Origin: Achromobacter denitrificans NBRC 15125
GTDB taxonomy: Bacteria; Pseudomonadota; Gammaproteobacteria; Burkholderiales; Burkholderiaceae_B
Assembly (NCBI RefSeq): GCF_001571365.1
Contig: NZ_BCTQ01000018.1
Coordinates: forward strand, 1 to 64,000
Direction of reading: 5' to 3'
Length of the DNA stretch: 64,000 nucleotides
Positions 7,601 through 16,274 of the stretch are shown here, in pieces (the first letter of the stretch is position 1; each line of letters begins with the position of its first letter). Under the pieces are notes generated by a model. The model was given only the letters and a program-made list of their open reading frames with translations. It ran no database searches and had not been told where the DNA came from. The translations under genes and the position numbers were made by a program.

Positions 7601-9706
7601 ATGACTAAATCCCCCTCTCCGCGTTCCCGTCCCGCAGGCGCCCAGCGGGCAGCCTCCGAAGCGCGCGACGGCCGGAGCTTTTTCTCGCGCCCCAAGGGCG
7701 AGGCCCGGCAGGCGGTTGAACGCGGCCGCCCGGCCCGCCCCGGCGGCGAGCGCGACGAGCGCACCGAAGGCCGCCGCGCCCCGGACGCGCCGCGCGGCGA
7801 CAGCCGCGGCGAGCGCGCCTCCTACGGCTCCGAGCGCCGCGAAGGCCGCCCGGGCCAGCGCTCCTCCTATGACGCCCCGCGTGGCGGCGACCGGGGCGGC
7901 GAGCGCGCCTCCTACGGTTCCGAGCGCCGCGAAGGCCGTCCGGGCCAGCGCCCCTCCTATGACGCCCCGCGTGGCGGCGACCGGGGCGGCGAGCGCGCTT
8001 CCTACGGCTCCGAGCGCCGCGAAGGCCGCCCGGGGCAGCGCCCCTCCTATGACACCCCGCGTGGCGGGGACCGGGGCGGCGAGCGCGCCTCCTACGGCTC
8101 CGAGCGCCGTGAAGGCCGCCCGGGCCAGCGCCCCTCCTATGACGCGCCGCGTGGCGGGGATCGCGGAGGCGAGCGCGCCTCCTACGGTTCCGAGCGCCGC
8201 GATGGCCGCTCGGACCAGCGCGCTTCCTATGACGCATCGCGTGGCGGCGACCGGGGCGGCGACGCCCGCGGCAACGCGGCCCGCGCGCCGCAGAAGCCGC
8301 AGTCCAACCGTCCGCGCCAGCCGTACTCGGCGATCCGCATCGACCAGGTCCAGCGCGCGCTGGGCGAAATCCTGCAATGGACGTATCCGGCCGACGCGGC
8401 CCTGTCGCATTGGCTGCGCAGCCATCCCAACCTGGGCGCGCGCGACCGCTCCGAGGTGGCCGAAGCCGTCTATGACGTGCTGCGCCACCTGCGCCGCTAC
8501 CGCCAGTTCGGCGAAAGCGGCGTAGGCCCGGCCTCGCGCCGCCTGGCCATCCTGGGCCTGGCCGCCACCCTGGGCGCGGACGAACTGGCGGAAGGCCTGG
8601 ACGCCGCCGAGGCCGAATGGCTGCGCCGCGTGTCGCAGATCGACCTGGCGACGCTGCCGCGCGCCGTGCGCGGCAGCATTCCGGATTGGCTGGACGAGCG
8701 CCTGGGCGCCATGGACAGCCCCGACACGCTGATCGACGCGCTGAACCAGCAGGCCAGCCTGGACCTGCGGGTCAACCCGCTGAAGGCCGAGCGCGACGCC
8801 ATGCTGGCCGAGCTGCAGCAGGGCGCCGGCCGCTACCAGCCGGTCGCCATGCCGTATTCGCCCTGGGGCATCCGCATGGAAGGCCGTCCGGCCATCAACC
8901 GCTGGCCGCAGTTCGAGAACGGCAGCATCGAAGTCCAGGACGAGGGCAGCCAGCTGCTGGCGCTCCTGGTCGGGCCGCGCCGCGGCGAAATGATCATCGA
9001 CTTCTGCGCCGGCGCGGGCGGCAAGACCCTGCTGCTGGGCGCGCTGATGCGCTCCACCGGCAGGCTGTATGCCTTCGACGTGTCGGCGGCGCGCCTGGCG
9101 CGGGCCAAACCGCGATTCGCGCGCAGCGGCCTGTCGAACGTGGTGCCCGTGGTCATCGACAACGAAAACGATGCCCGCGTGAAGCGCCTGGCCGGCAAGG
9201 CCCAGCGCGTGCTGGTGGATGCGCCGTGCAGCGGCATCGGCACCCTGCGCCGCAATCCGGACTTGAAATGGCGCCAGCACCCCGAGGCGCTGGCCGAGCT
9301 GGGCCAGCTGCAGGAGCGCATCCTCAACAGCGCCGCGCGCTGCGTGGCCCCGGGCGGCCGCCTGGTCTATGCCACGTGCAGCCTGCTGGCCGAGGAAAAC
9401 GAAGTGCAGGCCGACCGCTTCCTGGCCACGCATCCCGATTTCGAGCGCGTGGACGCGGCCGCCATCCTGGCCGCCCGCTGCGAAACCCTGAAGCTGGAAG
9501 GGCCTTACATCCAGTTGCGCCCCGACGTGCACGGCACCGACGGCTTCTTCGCCGCGGTGTTCGAGCGCAAGAAGAAGGGCGCCGCGACGGACGGCGGCGA
9601 GGCGGTGGAAGCAGCGGAAGCGGCCGAGGCAGCAGACGCGGCGGAAGCAGTCGAAGCCGCGGAAGCACCCCGGGCGCCCGCCCGCGACCAGGACGAGCCG
9701 GCCTGA
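7601..9706 (+). CDS. rsmB: RsmB/NOP-family 16S rRNA (cytosine-C5) methyltransferase with Arg/Gly-rich repeat extension
   Basis: The conserved half (about residues 240-660) is an RsmB/Fmu-type SAM-dependent m5C methyltransferase. It has DFCAGAGGKTLLLG (SAM motif I), DAPCSGIGTLRRNPD (motif IV with one Cys) and VYATCSLLAEEN (motif VI with the catalytic Cys). The protein is 701 residues against roughly 430 in E. coli RsmB. The excess is an N-terminal tail of about 230 residues rich in Arg, Gly, Ser and Tyr, built mostly of five 30-residue repeats (residues 71-220), and a C-terminal Ala/Glu-rich tail of about 40 residues. The tail resembles RG-rich RNA-binding extensions of DEAD-box proteins, so an RNA-contact role is plausible but inferred. 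It may equally be RsmF-like in target; the exact cytosine is not provable here. Confidence 0.88.
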   Translation: MTKSPSPRSRPAGAQRAASEARDGRSFFSRPKGEARQAVERGRPARPGGERDERTEGRRAPDAPRGDSRGERASYGSERREGRPGQRSSYDAPRGGDRGGERASYGSERREGRPGQRPSYDAPRGGDRGGERASYGSERREGRPGQRPSYDTPRGGDRGGERASYGSERREGRPGQRPSYDAPRGGDRGGERASYGSERRDGRSDQRASYDASRGGDRGGDARGNAARAPQKPQSNRPRQPYSAIRIDQVQRALGEILQWTYPADAALSHWLRSHPNLGARDRSEVAEAVYDVLRHLRRYRQFGESGVGPASRRLAILGLAATLGADELAEGLDAAEAEWLRRVSQIDLATLPRAVRGSIPDWLDERLGAMDSPDTLIDALNQQASLDLRVNPLKAERDAMLAELQQGAGRYQPVAMPYSPWGIRMEGRPAINRWPQFENGSIEVQDEGSQLLALLVGPRRGEMIIDFCAGAGGKTLLLGALMRSTGRLYAFDVSAARLARAKPRFARSGLSNVVPVVIDNENDARVKRLAGKAQRVLVDAPCSGIGTLRRNPDLKWRQHPEALAELGQLQERILNSAARCVAPGGRLVYATCSLLAEENEVQADRFLATHPDFERVDAAAILAARCETLKLEGPYIQLRPDVHGTDGFFAAVFERKKKGAATDGGEAVEAAEAAEAADAAEAVEAAEAPRAPARDQDEPA
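7811..8260 (+). repeat. Five tandem in-frame 90-bp repeats in the 5' part of rsmB
   Basis: Units start at 7811, 7901, 7991, 8081 and 8171. Each encodes a 30-residue unit of the pattern ERASYGSERREGRPGQR then xSYDxPRGGDRGG. Units one to four differ at only a few bases; the fifth is more diverged (RRDGRSDQR, SYDASRGG). The period is a multiple of three, so copy-number change by slippage or recombination keeps the frame. Confidence 0.95.
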
Positions 9707-9723
9707 CCGGCGGCCGCGCCGGC

Positions 9724-10119
9724 CTAAGGGGCCGGCGTGACGCCGACGGTGGCGCTGTAGCGGCGGGTGCCGAGCGTCTTGTCCTGGTATTTCACTTCCC
9801 AGGCCAGGGAGTCGCTGCCCGGCTGGTCCGCCTGGTAGACGATCTGCGAGATCGGCACCGTCTTGTAGGCGCAGCGCCCGGAACTGCTGGATTGGCCCTG
9901 CGTCTGCATGATGCTCGCCTTGCCCAGGCGGGGCGCCTGGGTAATGGTCACCCGCGGCGCGCGCAGGGGCAGGCAATTCGACCCGCGGATTTCATAGTAA
10001 GAGGCCAGCACCGCCACGTCTCCCGACTTCAGCGTCTGGGCGGCGGCGGGCGCCGATGGCACGGCGCCCAGCAGGGCCAGGGCGAAAAACAAACGGGGAC
10101 GGGCTTTATTCGGCAACAT
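9724..10119 (-). CDS. Small exported protein of unknown function
   Basis: 131 residues with a clear signal peptide: positive n-region (NKARPR), a hydrophobic core (FFALALLGAV) and an AAAQ-type cleavage site near residue 28. The mature part of about 100 residues holds two cysteines (SNCLPL and GRCAYK) that may form a disulphide in the periplasm, and is otherwise beta-prone. I do not recognise the family. The ATG at 10119 is chosen because it places the signal peptide at the N-terminus; the open frame continues about 70 codons upstream without any recognisable content. Convergent with rsmB. Confidence 0.65.
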   Translation of the reverse strand: MLPNKARPRLFFALALLGAVPSAPAAAQTLKSGDVAVLASYYEIRGSNCLPLRAPRVTITQAPRLGKASIMQTQGQSSSSGRCAYKTVPISQIVYQADQPGSDSLAWEVKYQDKTLGTRRYSATVGVTPAP

Positions 10120-10473
10120 CAGTGGGGCAAATGAGACAGTTGGGGCAGGCGGAGCCAAAGTGTGCCCTCGCGGCGCGGCCGGGGCAAGGCCGATTGCCTT
10201 GCTGACAGGAACTTTAACGGCGGATCGCGGCCCAAACCTCACGCCTTCGCGTGCGCCCCATGCTTCCCCCGGGGCGGCCGGCACCAGCGCCGGATGTCCG
10301 CAAGGCCCGGCCTCGCGCCTGCCCGTCATGGTTGCGAGCGGGGATGTCTATGCTTCAAAACCAGGGCTTAGTCCTTGATTTCTCTCAAAAACTATTTTGA
10401 AACTCCCTTGTCATAAGACGGCAAAGGTAAGCTAAACTTCAGGCACTTCTCAAGCGAGGCTCATAACAGCTTT
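10120..10473. other. Gene-free divergent intergenic region with a possible desaturase promoter
   Basis: 354 bp between the exported protein (minus) and the desaturase (plus). Base composition becomes AT-richer from about 10370. A weak candidate promoter is TTGTCA at 10408-10413 with TAAACT at 10433-10438, but the 19-bp spacer is long. No ORF with a ribosome site or structured RNA was seen. Confidence 0.4.
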
Positions 10474-11682
10474 ATGGATTACATCCTCTCCTTCATTGCC
10501 GGTGGTCTGACCCAAGCTACTTGGTGGCAGGTCGTCGTGTTCACTCTGGTAATGACGCACATCACGATCGTGTCGGTCACGGTCTTTCTCCATCGCAGCC
10601 AAGCGCACCGCGGCCTGGATCTCCATCCGGCCGTCATGCACTTCTTCCGTTTCTGGCTCTGGATGACGACCGGCATGGTCACCAAGGAATGGGTTGCCAT
10701 TCACCGCAAGCACCACGCCAAGTGCGAAAAGGAAGGCGATCCCCATTCGCCCATCCTGTTCGGCATCTGGAAGGTGCTGTTCCGCGGCGCGGAACTGTAT
10801 CGCGAAGAGTCGAACAACAAGGAAACCATGGCCAAGTTCGGCCACGGCACGCCCGACGACTGGCTCGAACGCAACGTCTACAGCAAGCACAGCCTGTGGG
10901 GCGTGCTGACCATGCTCGCCATCGACGTCGCCCTGTTCGGCGCCATCGGCGTCACGGTGTGGGCCGTGCAGATGGCCTGGATCCCCTTCTGGGCCGCCGG
11001 CGTCGTGAACGGCATCGGCCACTACTGGGGCTACCGCAACTACAACAGCCCGGACACCAGCACCAACGTGTTCCCCTGGGGCATCGTGATCGGCGGCGAA
11101 GAGCTGCACAACAACCACCATGCCCACGGCACGTCGGCCAAGTTCTCGGCCAAGTGGTACGAGTTCGACATCGGCTGGTGCTACATCAACATCCTGAAGT
11201 TCTTCGGCCTCGCCAAGATCAAGAAGGTTGCGCCCAAGCTCAAGCTGGACGATTCCCGCACCGGCATCGACCTGCGCACCCTGCAGGGCGTGATCACGCA
11301 CCGCTACGAAGTCATGGCCCGCTACGCGGACGTGATCAAGAGCGCCGCCCGCGAGGAAATGGCCAAGCTGAAGGATTCGCGCAAGAAGGGCAGCGCCGAA
11401 TGCGACTGGACCAAGCTGCACCAGGTGCGCCGCGCCATCCACCGCAACGAGGACATCCTGCAGCCGGAACAACTGGCCGCCGTGGACAAGGCCATCGCCC
11501 AGAACAAGTCGCTGTCCACGCTGGTGCAGATGCGCCGCGAACTCGGCCGCATCTGGGAAAGCTCCAGCGCCAGCAGCGAACAGCTCCTCAATGACCTGCA
11601 GGCCTGGTGCCAGCGCGCCCAGCAAAGCGGCATCGCCGGGCTTGAGCAATTCGCTCAACGTTTGCGCCGCTACGCGGCATGA
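10474..11682 (+). CDS. Membrane fatty-acid desaturase (acyl-lipid/acyl-CoA type)
   Basis: Di-iron membrane desaturase that introduces a double bond into acyl chains. The three histidine boxes are present: HRSQAHR at residues 40-46, HRKHH near 77-81, and HNNHH near 214. Hydrophobic segments lie before the first box and between the second and third. The product is 402 residues; after about residue 270 comes a soluble, charged, helical tail of about 130 residues that simple bacterial desaturases lack. The stop overlaps the helicase start (ATGA at 11679-11682), suggesting co-transcription. The substrate and double-bond position cannot be read from sequence. Confidence 0.9.
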   Translation: MDYILSFIAGGLTQATWWQVVVFTLVMTHITIVSVTVFLHRSQAHRGLDLHPAVMHFFRFWLWMTTGMVTKEWVAIHRKHHAKCEKEGDPHSPILFGIWKVLFRGAELYREESNNKETMAKFGHGTPDDWLERNVYSKHSLWGVLTMLAIDVALFGAIGVTVWAVQMAWIPFWAAGVVNGIGHYWGYRNYNSPDTSTNVFPWGIVIGGEELHNNHHAHGTSAKFSAKWYEFDIGWCYINILKFFGLAKIKKVAPKLKLDDSRTGIDLRTLQGVITHRYEVMARYADVIKSAAREEMAKLKDSRKKGSAECDWTKLHQVRRAIHRNEDILQPEQLAAVDKAIAQNKSLSTLVQMRRELGRIWESSSASSEQLLNDLQAWCQRAQQSGIAGLEQFAQRLRRYAA

Positions 11683-13973
11683 TGCTAGAGAAGCTCAATC
11701 CCGAACAACGCGCCGCAGTAACGTTAGAACCGCAGCACGCCCTGGTCCTGGCCGGGGCGGGCAGCGGGAAGACCCGGGTACTCACCACCCGCATGGCCTG
11801 GCTGATTCAAACCGGCCAGGCTTCGCCTTTTGGGCTTCTGGCGGTCACGTTCACGAACAAGGCCGCCCGCGAGATGCTGGCGCGCATGTCGTCCATCCTG
11901 CCCATCGATACGCGGGGCCTGTGGATCGGCACCTTCCACGGCCTGTGCAACCGCATGCTGCGCGCGCATCACCGCGATGCCGGCCTGCCGCAGAGCTTCC
12001 AGATCCTCGACGTCACCGACCAGCTTGCGGCGATCAAACGCCTCATGAAGGCCAATGGCGTCGACGACGAAAAGTATCCTCCCCGCGACGTCCAGCGCTT
12101 CATCAACGGCGCCAAGGAAGAGGGCCTGCGTCCGCCGGACGTGGAGGCCTACGATGCCCATCGGCGTCGCCTGGTCGAGGTCTACCAGCTCTACGAAGCC
12201 CAGTGCCAGCGCGAAGGCGTGGTGGACTTCGCCGAGCTGCTGCTGCGCGCCTACGAGCTGCTGTCGCGCAACGCGCCGGTGCGCGAGCACTACCAGCGTC
12301 GGTTCCGCCACATCCTGGTCGATGAGTTCCAGGACACCAACACGCTCCAGTACAAGTGGCTGCGGCTGCTGGCCGGCGGCGGCGCCTCCATCTTCGCGGT
12401 GGGCGACGACGACCAATCCATCTATGCGTTCCGCGGCGCCAACGTCGGCAACATGGCCGACTTCGAGCGCGACTACGCGCGCGGCACCGTGATCCGCCTG
12501 GAGCAAAACTACCGCTCCTACGGCCACATCCTGGATTCGGCCAACGCGCTGATCGGCCACAACACCGGCCGGCTCGGCAAGAATCTCTGGACCGAGCAGG
12601 GCGAAGGCGAGCCCGTGCGCGTCATCGAGCAGCCGTCCGACGGCATGGAAGCGCAATGGATCGTGGACGAGATCCGTTCGCTGATCCACGAAGGCAGCCT
12701 GCGCCGCGAGATCGCCGTGCTCTACCGCAGCAACGCGCAATCGCGCGTGCTGGAACACGCCATTTTCTCCGCCGGCATCCCCTACAAGGTGTACGGCGGC
12801 CTGCGCTTCTTCGAGCGCCAGGAAATCAAGCACGCGCTGGCCTACCTGCGCCTGATGGCCAACCCGCATGACGACACGTCGTGGATGCGGGTCGTCAACT
12901 TCCCCACGCGCGGCATCGGCGCGCGCACGCTGGAGCAGCTGGCCGACGCGGCCCGCGCGCACGACACCAGCCTCTACGCGGCCGTGGCCAGGGTGCCGGG
13001 CAAGGGCGGGTCCAACCTGGCCCAGTTCGCGCAGCTGATTCATCGCCTCATCGAGGAAACGCGGGATCTGCCGCTGCCCGAGATGGTCGAGCACATGCTC
13101 GAAGAGAGCGGCCTGAACGCTCATTACAAGGCCGAGCGCGAAGGCGCAGAACGGCTGGAAAACCTGAACGAACTGATCACGGCGGCCGCTGTGTTCGCGT
13201 CCGAGGAAAACTACGACGGCATGCCCGCCGGCGTGGTGCCCGACCAGGCCACGTCTTCGACGCTCATGCCGGGCGTGGTGGACGCGCCCGCCATCGTGAC
13301 CGACGGCCTCACGCCGCTGGCGGCCTTCCTGTCGCACGCGGCGCTGGAAGCCGGCGACAACCAGGCCCAGCAGGGCCAGGACGCGGTGCAGCTCATGACC
13401 GTGCACGCGGCCAAGGGCCTGGAATTCGACGCGGTCTTCATCACTGGCCTGGAAGAGGGCCTGTTCCCGCACGAGAACAGCATCCTCGAACCTTCCGGCC
13501 TGGAAGAAGAGCGCCGCCTCATGTACGTGGCCATCACCCGCGCTCGCCAGCGCCTGTACATCAGCCTGGCCCAGAGCCGGATGCTGCACGGCCAGACCCG
13601 CTACGCGATGCGTTCCCGCTTCCTGGAAGAAATTCCGGAACAGCACCTGAAATGGCTGACCCCCAAGGCCGGCCTGGCCCAGGTCGCCAGCACGGGAGCG
13701 GGCTGGGGCGGCGGCAATCGCGGCGACGCGTTCGGACGCAAGCCCACCAATACCATTGCGCCGCGTCAACCCCGCGGCGTCGCCACCGGTGTCACCGTGG
13801 GCGACAAGCAGTATCGTGTAGGTCAGGGCGTGCGCCACGCGCGGTTCGGCGAGGGCACGATCATCGGCTTGAGCGGCGCCGGACAGGACGCCCAGGCCCA
13901 AATCCAGTTCCGCGACGTGGGCGCCAAGACCTTGGCCCTGGGTATCGCGAAGCTCGATATTGTTCAGGGTTGA
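11679..13973 (+). CDS. uvrD: UvrD/Rep-type superfamily 1 DNA helicase
   Basis: ATP-driven 3'-5' DNA helicase, 764 residues. Motifs in order: Walker A AGAGSGKT at residues 25-32, TFTNKAA (Ia), LVDEFQDTN (Walker B, II), GDDDQSIYAFRGA (III), LEQNYRS (IV), QLMTVHAAKGLEFDAVF (V) and YVAITRAR (VI). The C-terminus ends in the region with VGDKQYRVGQGVRHARFGEGTI, the PcrA/UvrD Tudor-like tail that contacts RNA polymerase. Length and tail fit UvrD better than Rep. Two ATGs (11679 and 11682) are usable; both overlap the desaturase stop. Likely role: nucleotide excision and mismatch repair. Confidence 0.93.
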   Translation: MMLEKLNPEQRAAVTLEPQHALVLAGAGSGKTRVLTTRMAWLIQTGQASPFGLLAVTFTNKAAREMLARMSSILPIDTRGLWIGTFHGLCNRMLRAHHRDAGLPQSFQILDVTDQLAAIKRLMKANGVDDEKYPPRDVQRFINGAKEEGLRPPDVEAYDAHRRRLVEVYQLYEAQCQREGVVDFAELLLRAYELLSRNAPVREHYQRRFRHILVDEFQDTNTLQYKWLRLLAGGGASIFAVGDDDQSIYAFRGANVGNMADFERDYARGTVIRLEQNYRSYGHILDSANALIGHNTGRLGKNLWTEQGEGEPVRVIEQPSDGMEAQWIVDEIRSLIHEGSLRREIAVLYRSNAQSRVLEHAIFSAGIPYKVYGGLRFFERQEIKHALAYLRLMANPHDDTSWMRVVNFPTRGIGARTLEQLADAARAHDTSLYAAVARVPGKGGSNLAQFAQLIHRLIEETRDLPLPEMVEHMLEESGLNAHYKAEREGAERLENLNELITAAAVFASEENYDGMPAGVVPDQATSSTLMPGVVDAPAIVTDGLTPLAAFLSHAALEAGDNQAQQGQDAVQLMTVHAAKGLEFDAVFITGLEEGLFPHENSILEPSGLEEERRLMYVAITRARQRLYISLAQSRMLHGQTRYAMRSRFLEEIPEQHLKWLTPKAGLAQVASTGAGWGGGNRGDAFGRKPTNTIAPRQPRGVATGVTVGDKQYRVGQGVRHARFGEGTIIGLSGAGQDAQAQIQFRDVGAKTLALGIAKLDIVQG

Positions 13974-13978
13974 CAGAC

Positions 13979-14284
13979 ATGGCCGACAACGATTCCCCGA
14001 AAGACGAATTGGCGTCGCTGCGCGCCGAGGTCGATGAGATCGACCAGCAGATCATCCTGCTGCTGGGCGTGCGGTTCCGTTGCACGGACATGATCGGCGA
14101 GCTCAAGCAGGCGCACGGCATGGACCTGGTGGACGCCAAGCGCGAATCCCAGCAGGTCGCGCGGATCCGCCGGCTGGCCGAAGAGGCGGGCGTGCCGCCC
14201 GCCCTGGCCGAAACCATCCTGCGCGAAGTGATCGACACGGTGGTCGACCACCACACCCGCCTGCGCGAGCGCCCCTACTCGTAG
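13979..14284 (+). CDS. Monofunctional chorismate mutase, AroQ class
   Basis: 101 residues, all-helical. The pattern LASLRAEVDEIDQQIILLLGVRF, with Arg and Lys further on (IGELKQ, DAKRESQ), is the AroQ chorismate mutase helix 1/2 signature. It would convert chorismate to prephenate for Phe/Tyr synthesis. No signal peptide, so cytoplasmic. It begins 5 bp after uvrD and probably rides on the same transcript. Small AroQ domains can also serve as salicylate-type lyases, which I cannot exclude. Confidence 0.82.
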   Translation: MADNDSPKDELASLRAEVDEIDQQIILLLGVRFRCTDMIGELKQAHGMDLVDAKRESQQVARIRRLAEEAGVPPALAETILREVIDTVVDHHTRLRERPYS

Positions 14285-14301
14285 GCCGGCCCCGCGCCGG
14301 A

Positions 14302-14323
14302 CGCCCCGCGATAGGGCGGGGCG
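14302..14323. terminator. GC-rich hairpin between convergent genes
   Basis: 8-bp arms 14302-14309 and 14316-14323 with a 6-nt loop lie between the stops of the chorismate mutase (plus) and the ABC-F gene (minus). There is only a pyrimidine-rich stretch, not a T-run, so the terminator call is tentative. Confidence 0.45.
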
Positions 14324-14339
14324 GTCCCGGCCTTCCTCT

Positions 14340-16274
14340 TCAAGATTCCGATTGCTCGATCTCTTCGAGCGAGCCCTGGATCTCCAGCCACTGCTCTTCC
14401 AGTTCGTCCATCCGCTTGCCGTGTTCGCCATGCTCGGCCATGACCTTCTGGCGTTCCGCGCGGCGCTCGTCCGAATAGAGATCGGGATCGGCGATGACGG
14501 CATCCAGCGCCTGCAGCTTGGCGCGCAGCTTTTCCATTTCGGCATCGACCTTGGCCAGCTTGCTTTCCAGCGGCTTGCGCAGCGCCGAGAGGCGTTGGCG
14601 CTGTTCGGCCTCGGCCCGGCGTTGCGCCTTGCGGTCGACGACGGGGTCGCTGTTGGCGGCGCTTTCGCGAGCCGCCTCGGCGCGCTCGCCGGCATTGCGG
14701 GCGGCCAGCCAGTCCCGATAGTCTTCCAGGTCGCCGTCGAATTCGCGCACCGCGCCGTCGGCCACGATCCAGAAGCTGTCGACCGTGGTGCGCAGCAGGT
14801 GGCGGTCGTGCGAGACCAGCAGCATGCTGCCGCCGAAGTCCGCCAGCGCCGTGGCCAGGGCCTCGCGCGTTTCCACGTCCAGGTGGTTGCTGGGTTCGTC
14901 CAGCAGCAGCAGGTTGGGCTTCTGCCAGACGATCAATGACAGCGCCAGGCGCGCCTTTTCGCCGCCCGACATGGGGCCCACCTTGCTGGTCACGGTATCG
15001 CCCGAAAAGCCGAAACCGCCCAGGTAGTTGCGCAGCTCCTGTTCGCGGGCCTCGGGGGCCAGCCGCGCCAGGTGCGCGATCGGGGTGCTGTCCACGTCCA
15101 GCATGTCGAGCTGGTGCTGGTGGAAATAGCCGATGGCCAGCCCGCGCGAGGCGCGGCGCTCGCCGGACTGCACCGGCAGTTCTTCGGCCAGCGTCTTGAT
15201 CAGCGTGCTCTTGCCCGCGCCGTTGGCGCCCAGCACGCCCACGCGGCTGCCCGCGCGCACCATCAGGGTGACGTCGCGAAGAATGGGCACGGCCTGCCCG
15301 GATGCGTCGGTGTAGCCGGCGGACAGGTGCTCCAGGGTCAGGAGCGGATCGGGCACCTGGTCGGGCGAGGGAATGCGGATATCGATGCCGGCCTCGGCCT
15401 GCAAGGGCGCCAGCACCTGCATGCGGGCCAGCGCCTTGACGCGGCTCTGCGCCTGCTTGGCCTTGGACGCCTTCGCCTTGAAACGGTCGATGAAGCCTTG
15501 CAGCCTCGCGGCTTCGCGGGTCTGGCGTTCGTAGGCGATGTTGCTCTGGCGCAGGCGCTCGGCGCGCTGCGTCAGGAAGTCGCCATAGCCGCCGCGGTAG
15601 CGCACCAGCTTCGCATGGTCGAAGTGCAGGATGGACTTGGCCACCGCGTCCAGGAACTCGGTGTCGTGGGAGATCAGCATGACGGTGCCCGGATAGGCCC
15701 CCAGCCATTTCTCCAGCCACAGCATGGCGTCCAGGTCCAGGTGGTTGGTGGGCTCGTCCAGCAGCAGCAGTTCGGACGGCGCCATCAGCGCGCGGGCCAG
15801 CGCCAGGCGCATGCGCCAGCCGCCGGAGAAGCTCTCTACCGGCTGCATCCACTCGGCGGGCTTGAATCCCAGGCCCGCCAGCAGTTGCTCGGCGCGCGAG
15901 GCCGCGCTCCAGGCGCCGGCTTCCACCAGCGCCGCTTCCACTTCGGCGATTTGCGTGCCTTGCTCGTCCGTCAGGGCGGCGCGGCGCGCCTGCAATTCGC
16001 GCAAGTGCACGTCGCCGTCGATGACGAATTCACGCGCGGGGCGGTCGTCCGCGTCGATCTCCTGCTCCACGCTGGCGATGCGCCAGCCGGCAGGCATGGT
16101 CAGGGTGCCGGCGTCCAGGTCCAGGTCGCCGGTCAGCAGCGCGAACAGCGTGGACTTGCCGGCGCCGTTCTTGCCGACGATGCCCACGCGCTCGCCCGGG
16201 TGCACGACGAAATCGGCGCCGTCCAACAGCACTTTCGTGCCGCGGCGCAGGGTCAATCCAGTAGCGCGTATCAC
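14340..16274 (-). CDS. ABC-F family ATPase (YheS-like ribosome-associated factor)
   Basis: 644 residues with two ATP-binding cassettes and no membrane segment, the ABC-F layout. Walker A motifs are GKNGAGKST (near 37) and GANGAGKST (near 352); signatures are SFSGGWRMRLALARAL and MSGGEKARLALS; Walker B regions are LLLDEPTNHLD and LLLDEPSNHLD. A charged coiled-coil tail follows residue 530, as in YheS/Uup. ABC-F proteins bind the ribosomal E site and modulate translation. The start is a GTG at 16274 that overlaps the prmB stop by 4 bp (GTGA), so translation is probably coupled. Confidence 0.9.
   Translation of the reverse strand: MIRATGLTLRRGTKVLLDGADFVVHPGERVGIVGKNGAGKSTLFALLTGDLDLDAGTLTMPAGWRIASVEQEIDADDRPAREFVIDGDVHLRELQARRAALTDEQGTQIAEVEAALVEAGAWSAASRAEQLLAGLGFKPAEWMQPVESFSGGWRMRLALARALMAPSELLLLDEPTNHLDLDAMLWLEKWLGAYPGTVMLISHDTEFLDAVAKSILHFDHAKLVRYRGGYGDFLTQRAERLRQSNIAYERQTREAARLQGFIDRFKAKASKAKQAQSRVKALARMQVLAPLQAEAGIDIRIPSPDQVPDPLLTLEHLSAGYTDASGQAVPILRDVTLMVRAGSRVGVLGANGAGKSTLIKTLAEELPVQSGERRASRGLAIGYFHQHQLDMLDVDSTPIAHLARLAPEAREQELRNYLGGFGFSGDTVTSKVGPMSGGEKARLALSLIVWQKPNLLLLDEPSNHLDVETREALATALADFGGSMLLVSHDRHLLRTTVDSFWIVADGAVREFDGDLEDYRDWLAARNAGERAEAARESAANSDPVVDRKAQRRAEAEQRQRLSALRKPLESKLAKVDAEMEKLRAKLQALDAVIADPDLYSDERRAERQKVMAEHGEHGKRMDELEEQWLEIQGSLEEIEQSES

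Noticed and set aside
7811..8260. Regular 90-bp repeats as a possible CRISPR array
   Set aside because: The repeats are contiguous, in frame and without variable spacers; they encode the Arg/Gly-rich tail of RsmB.
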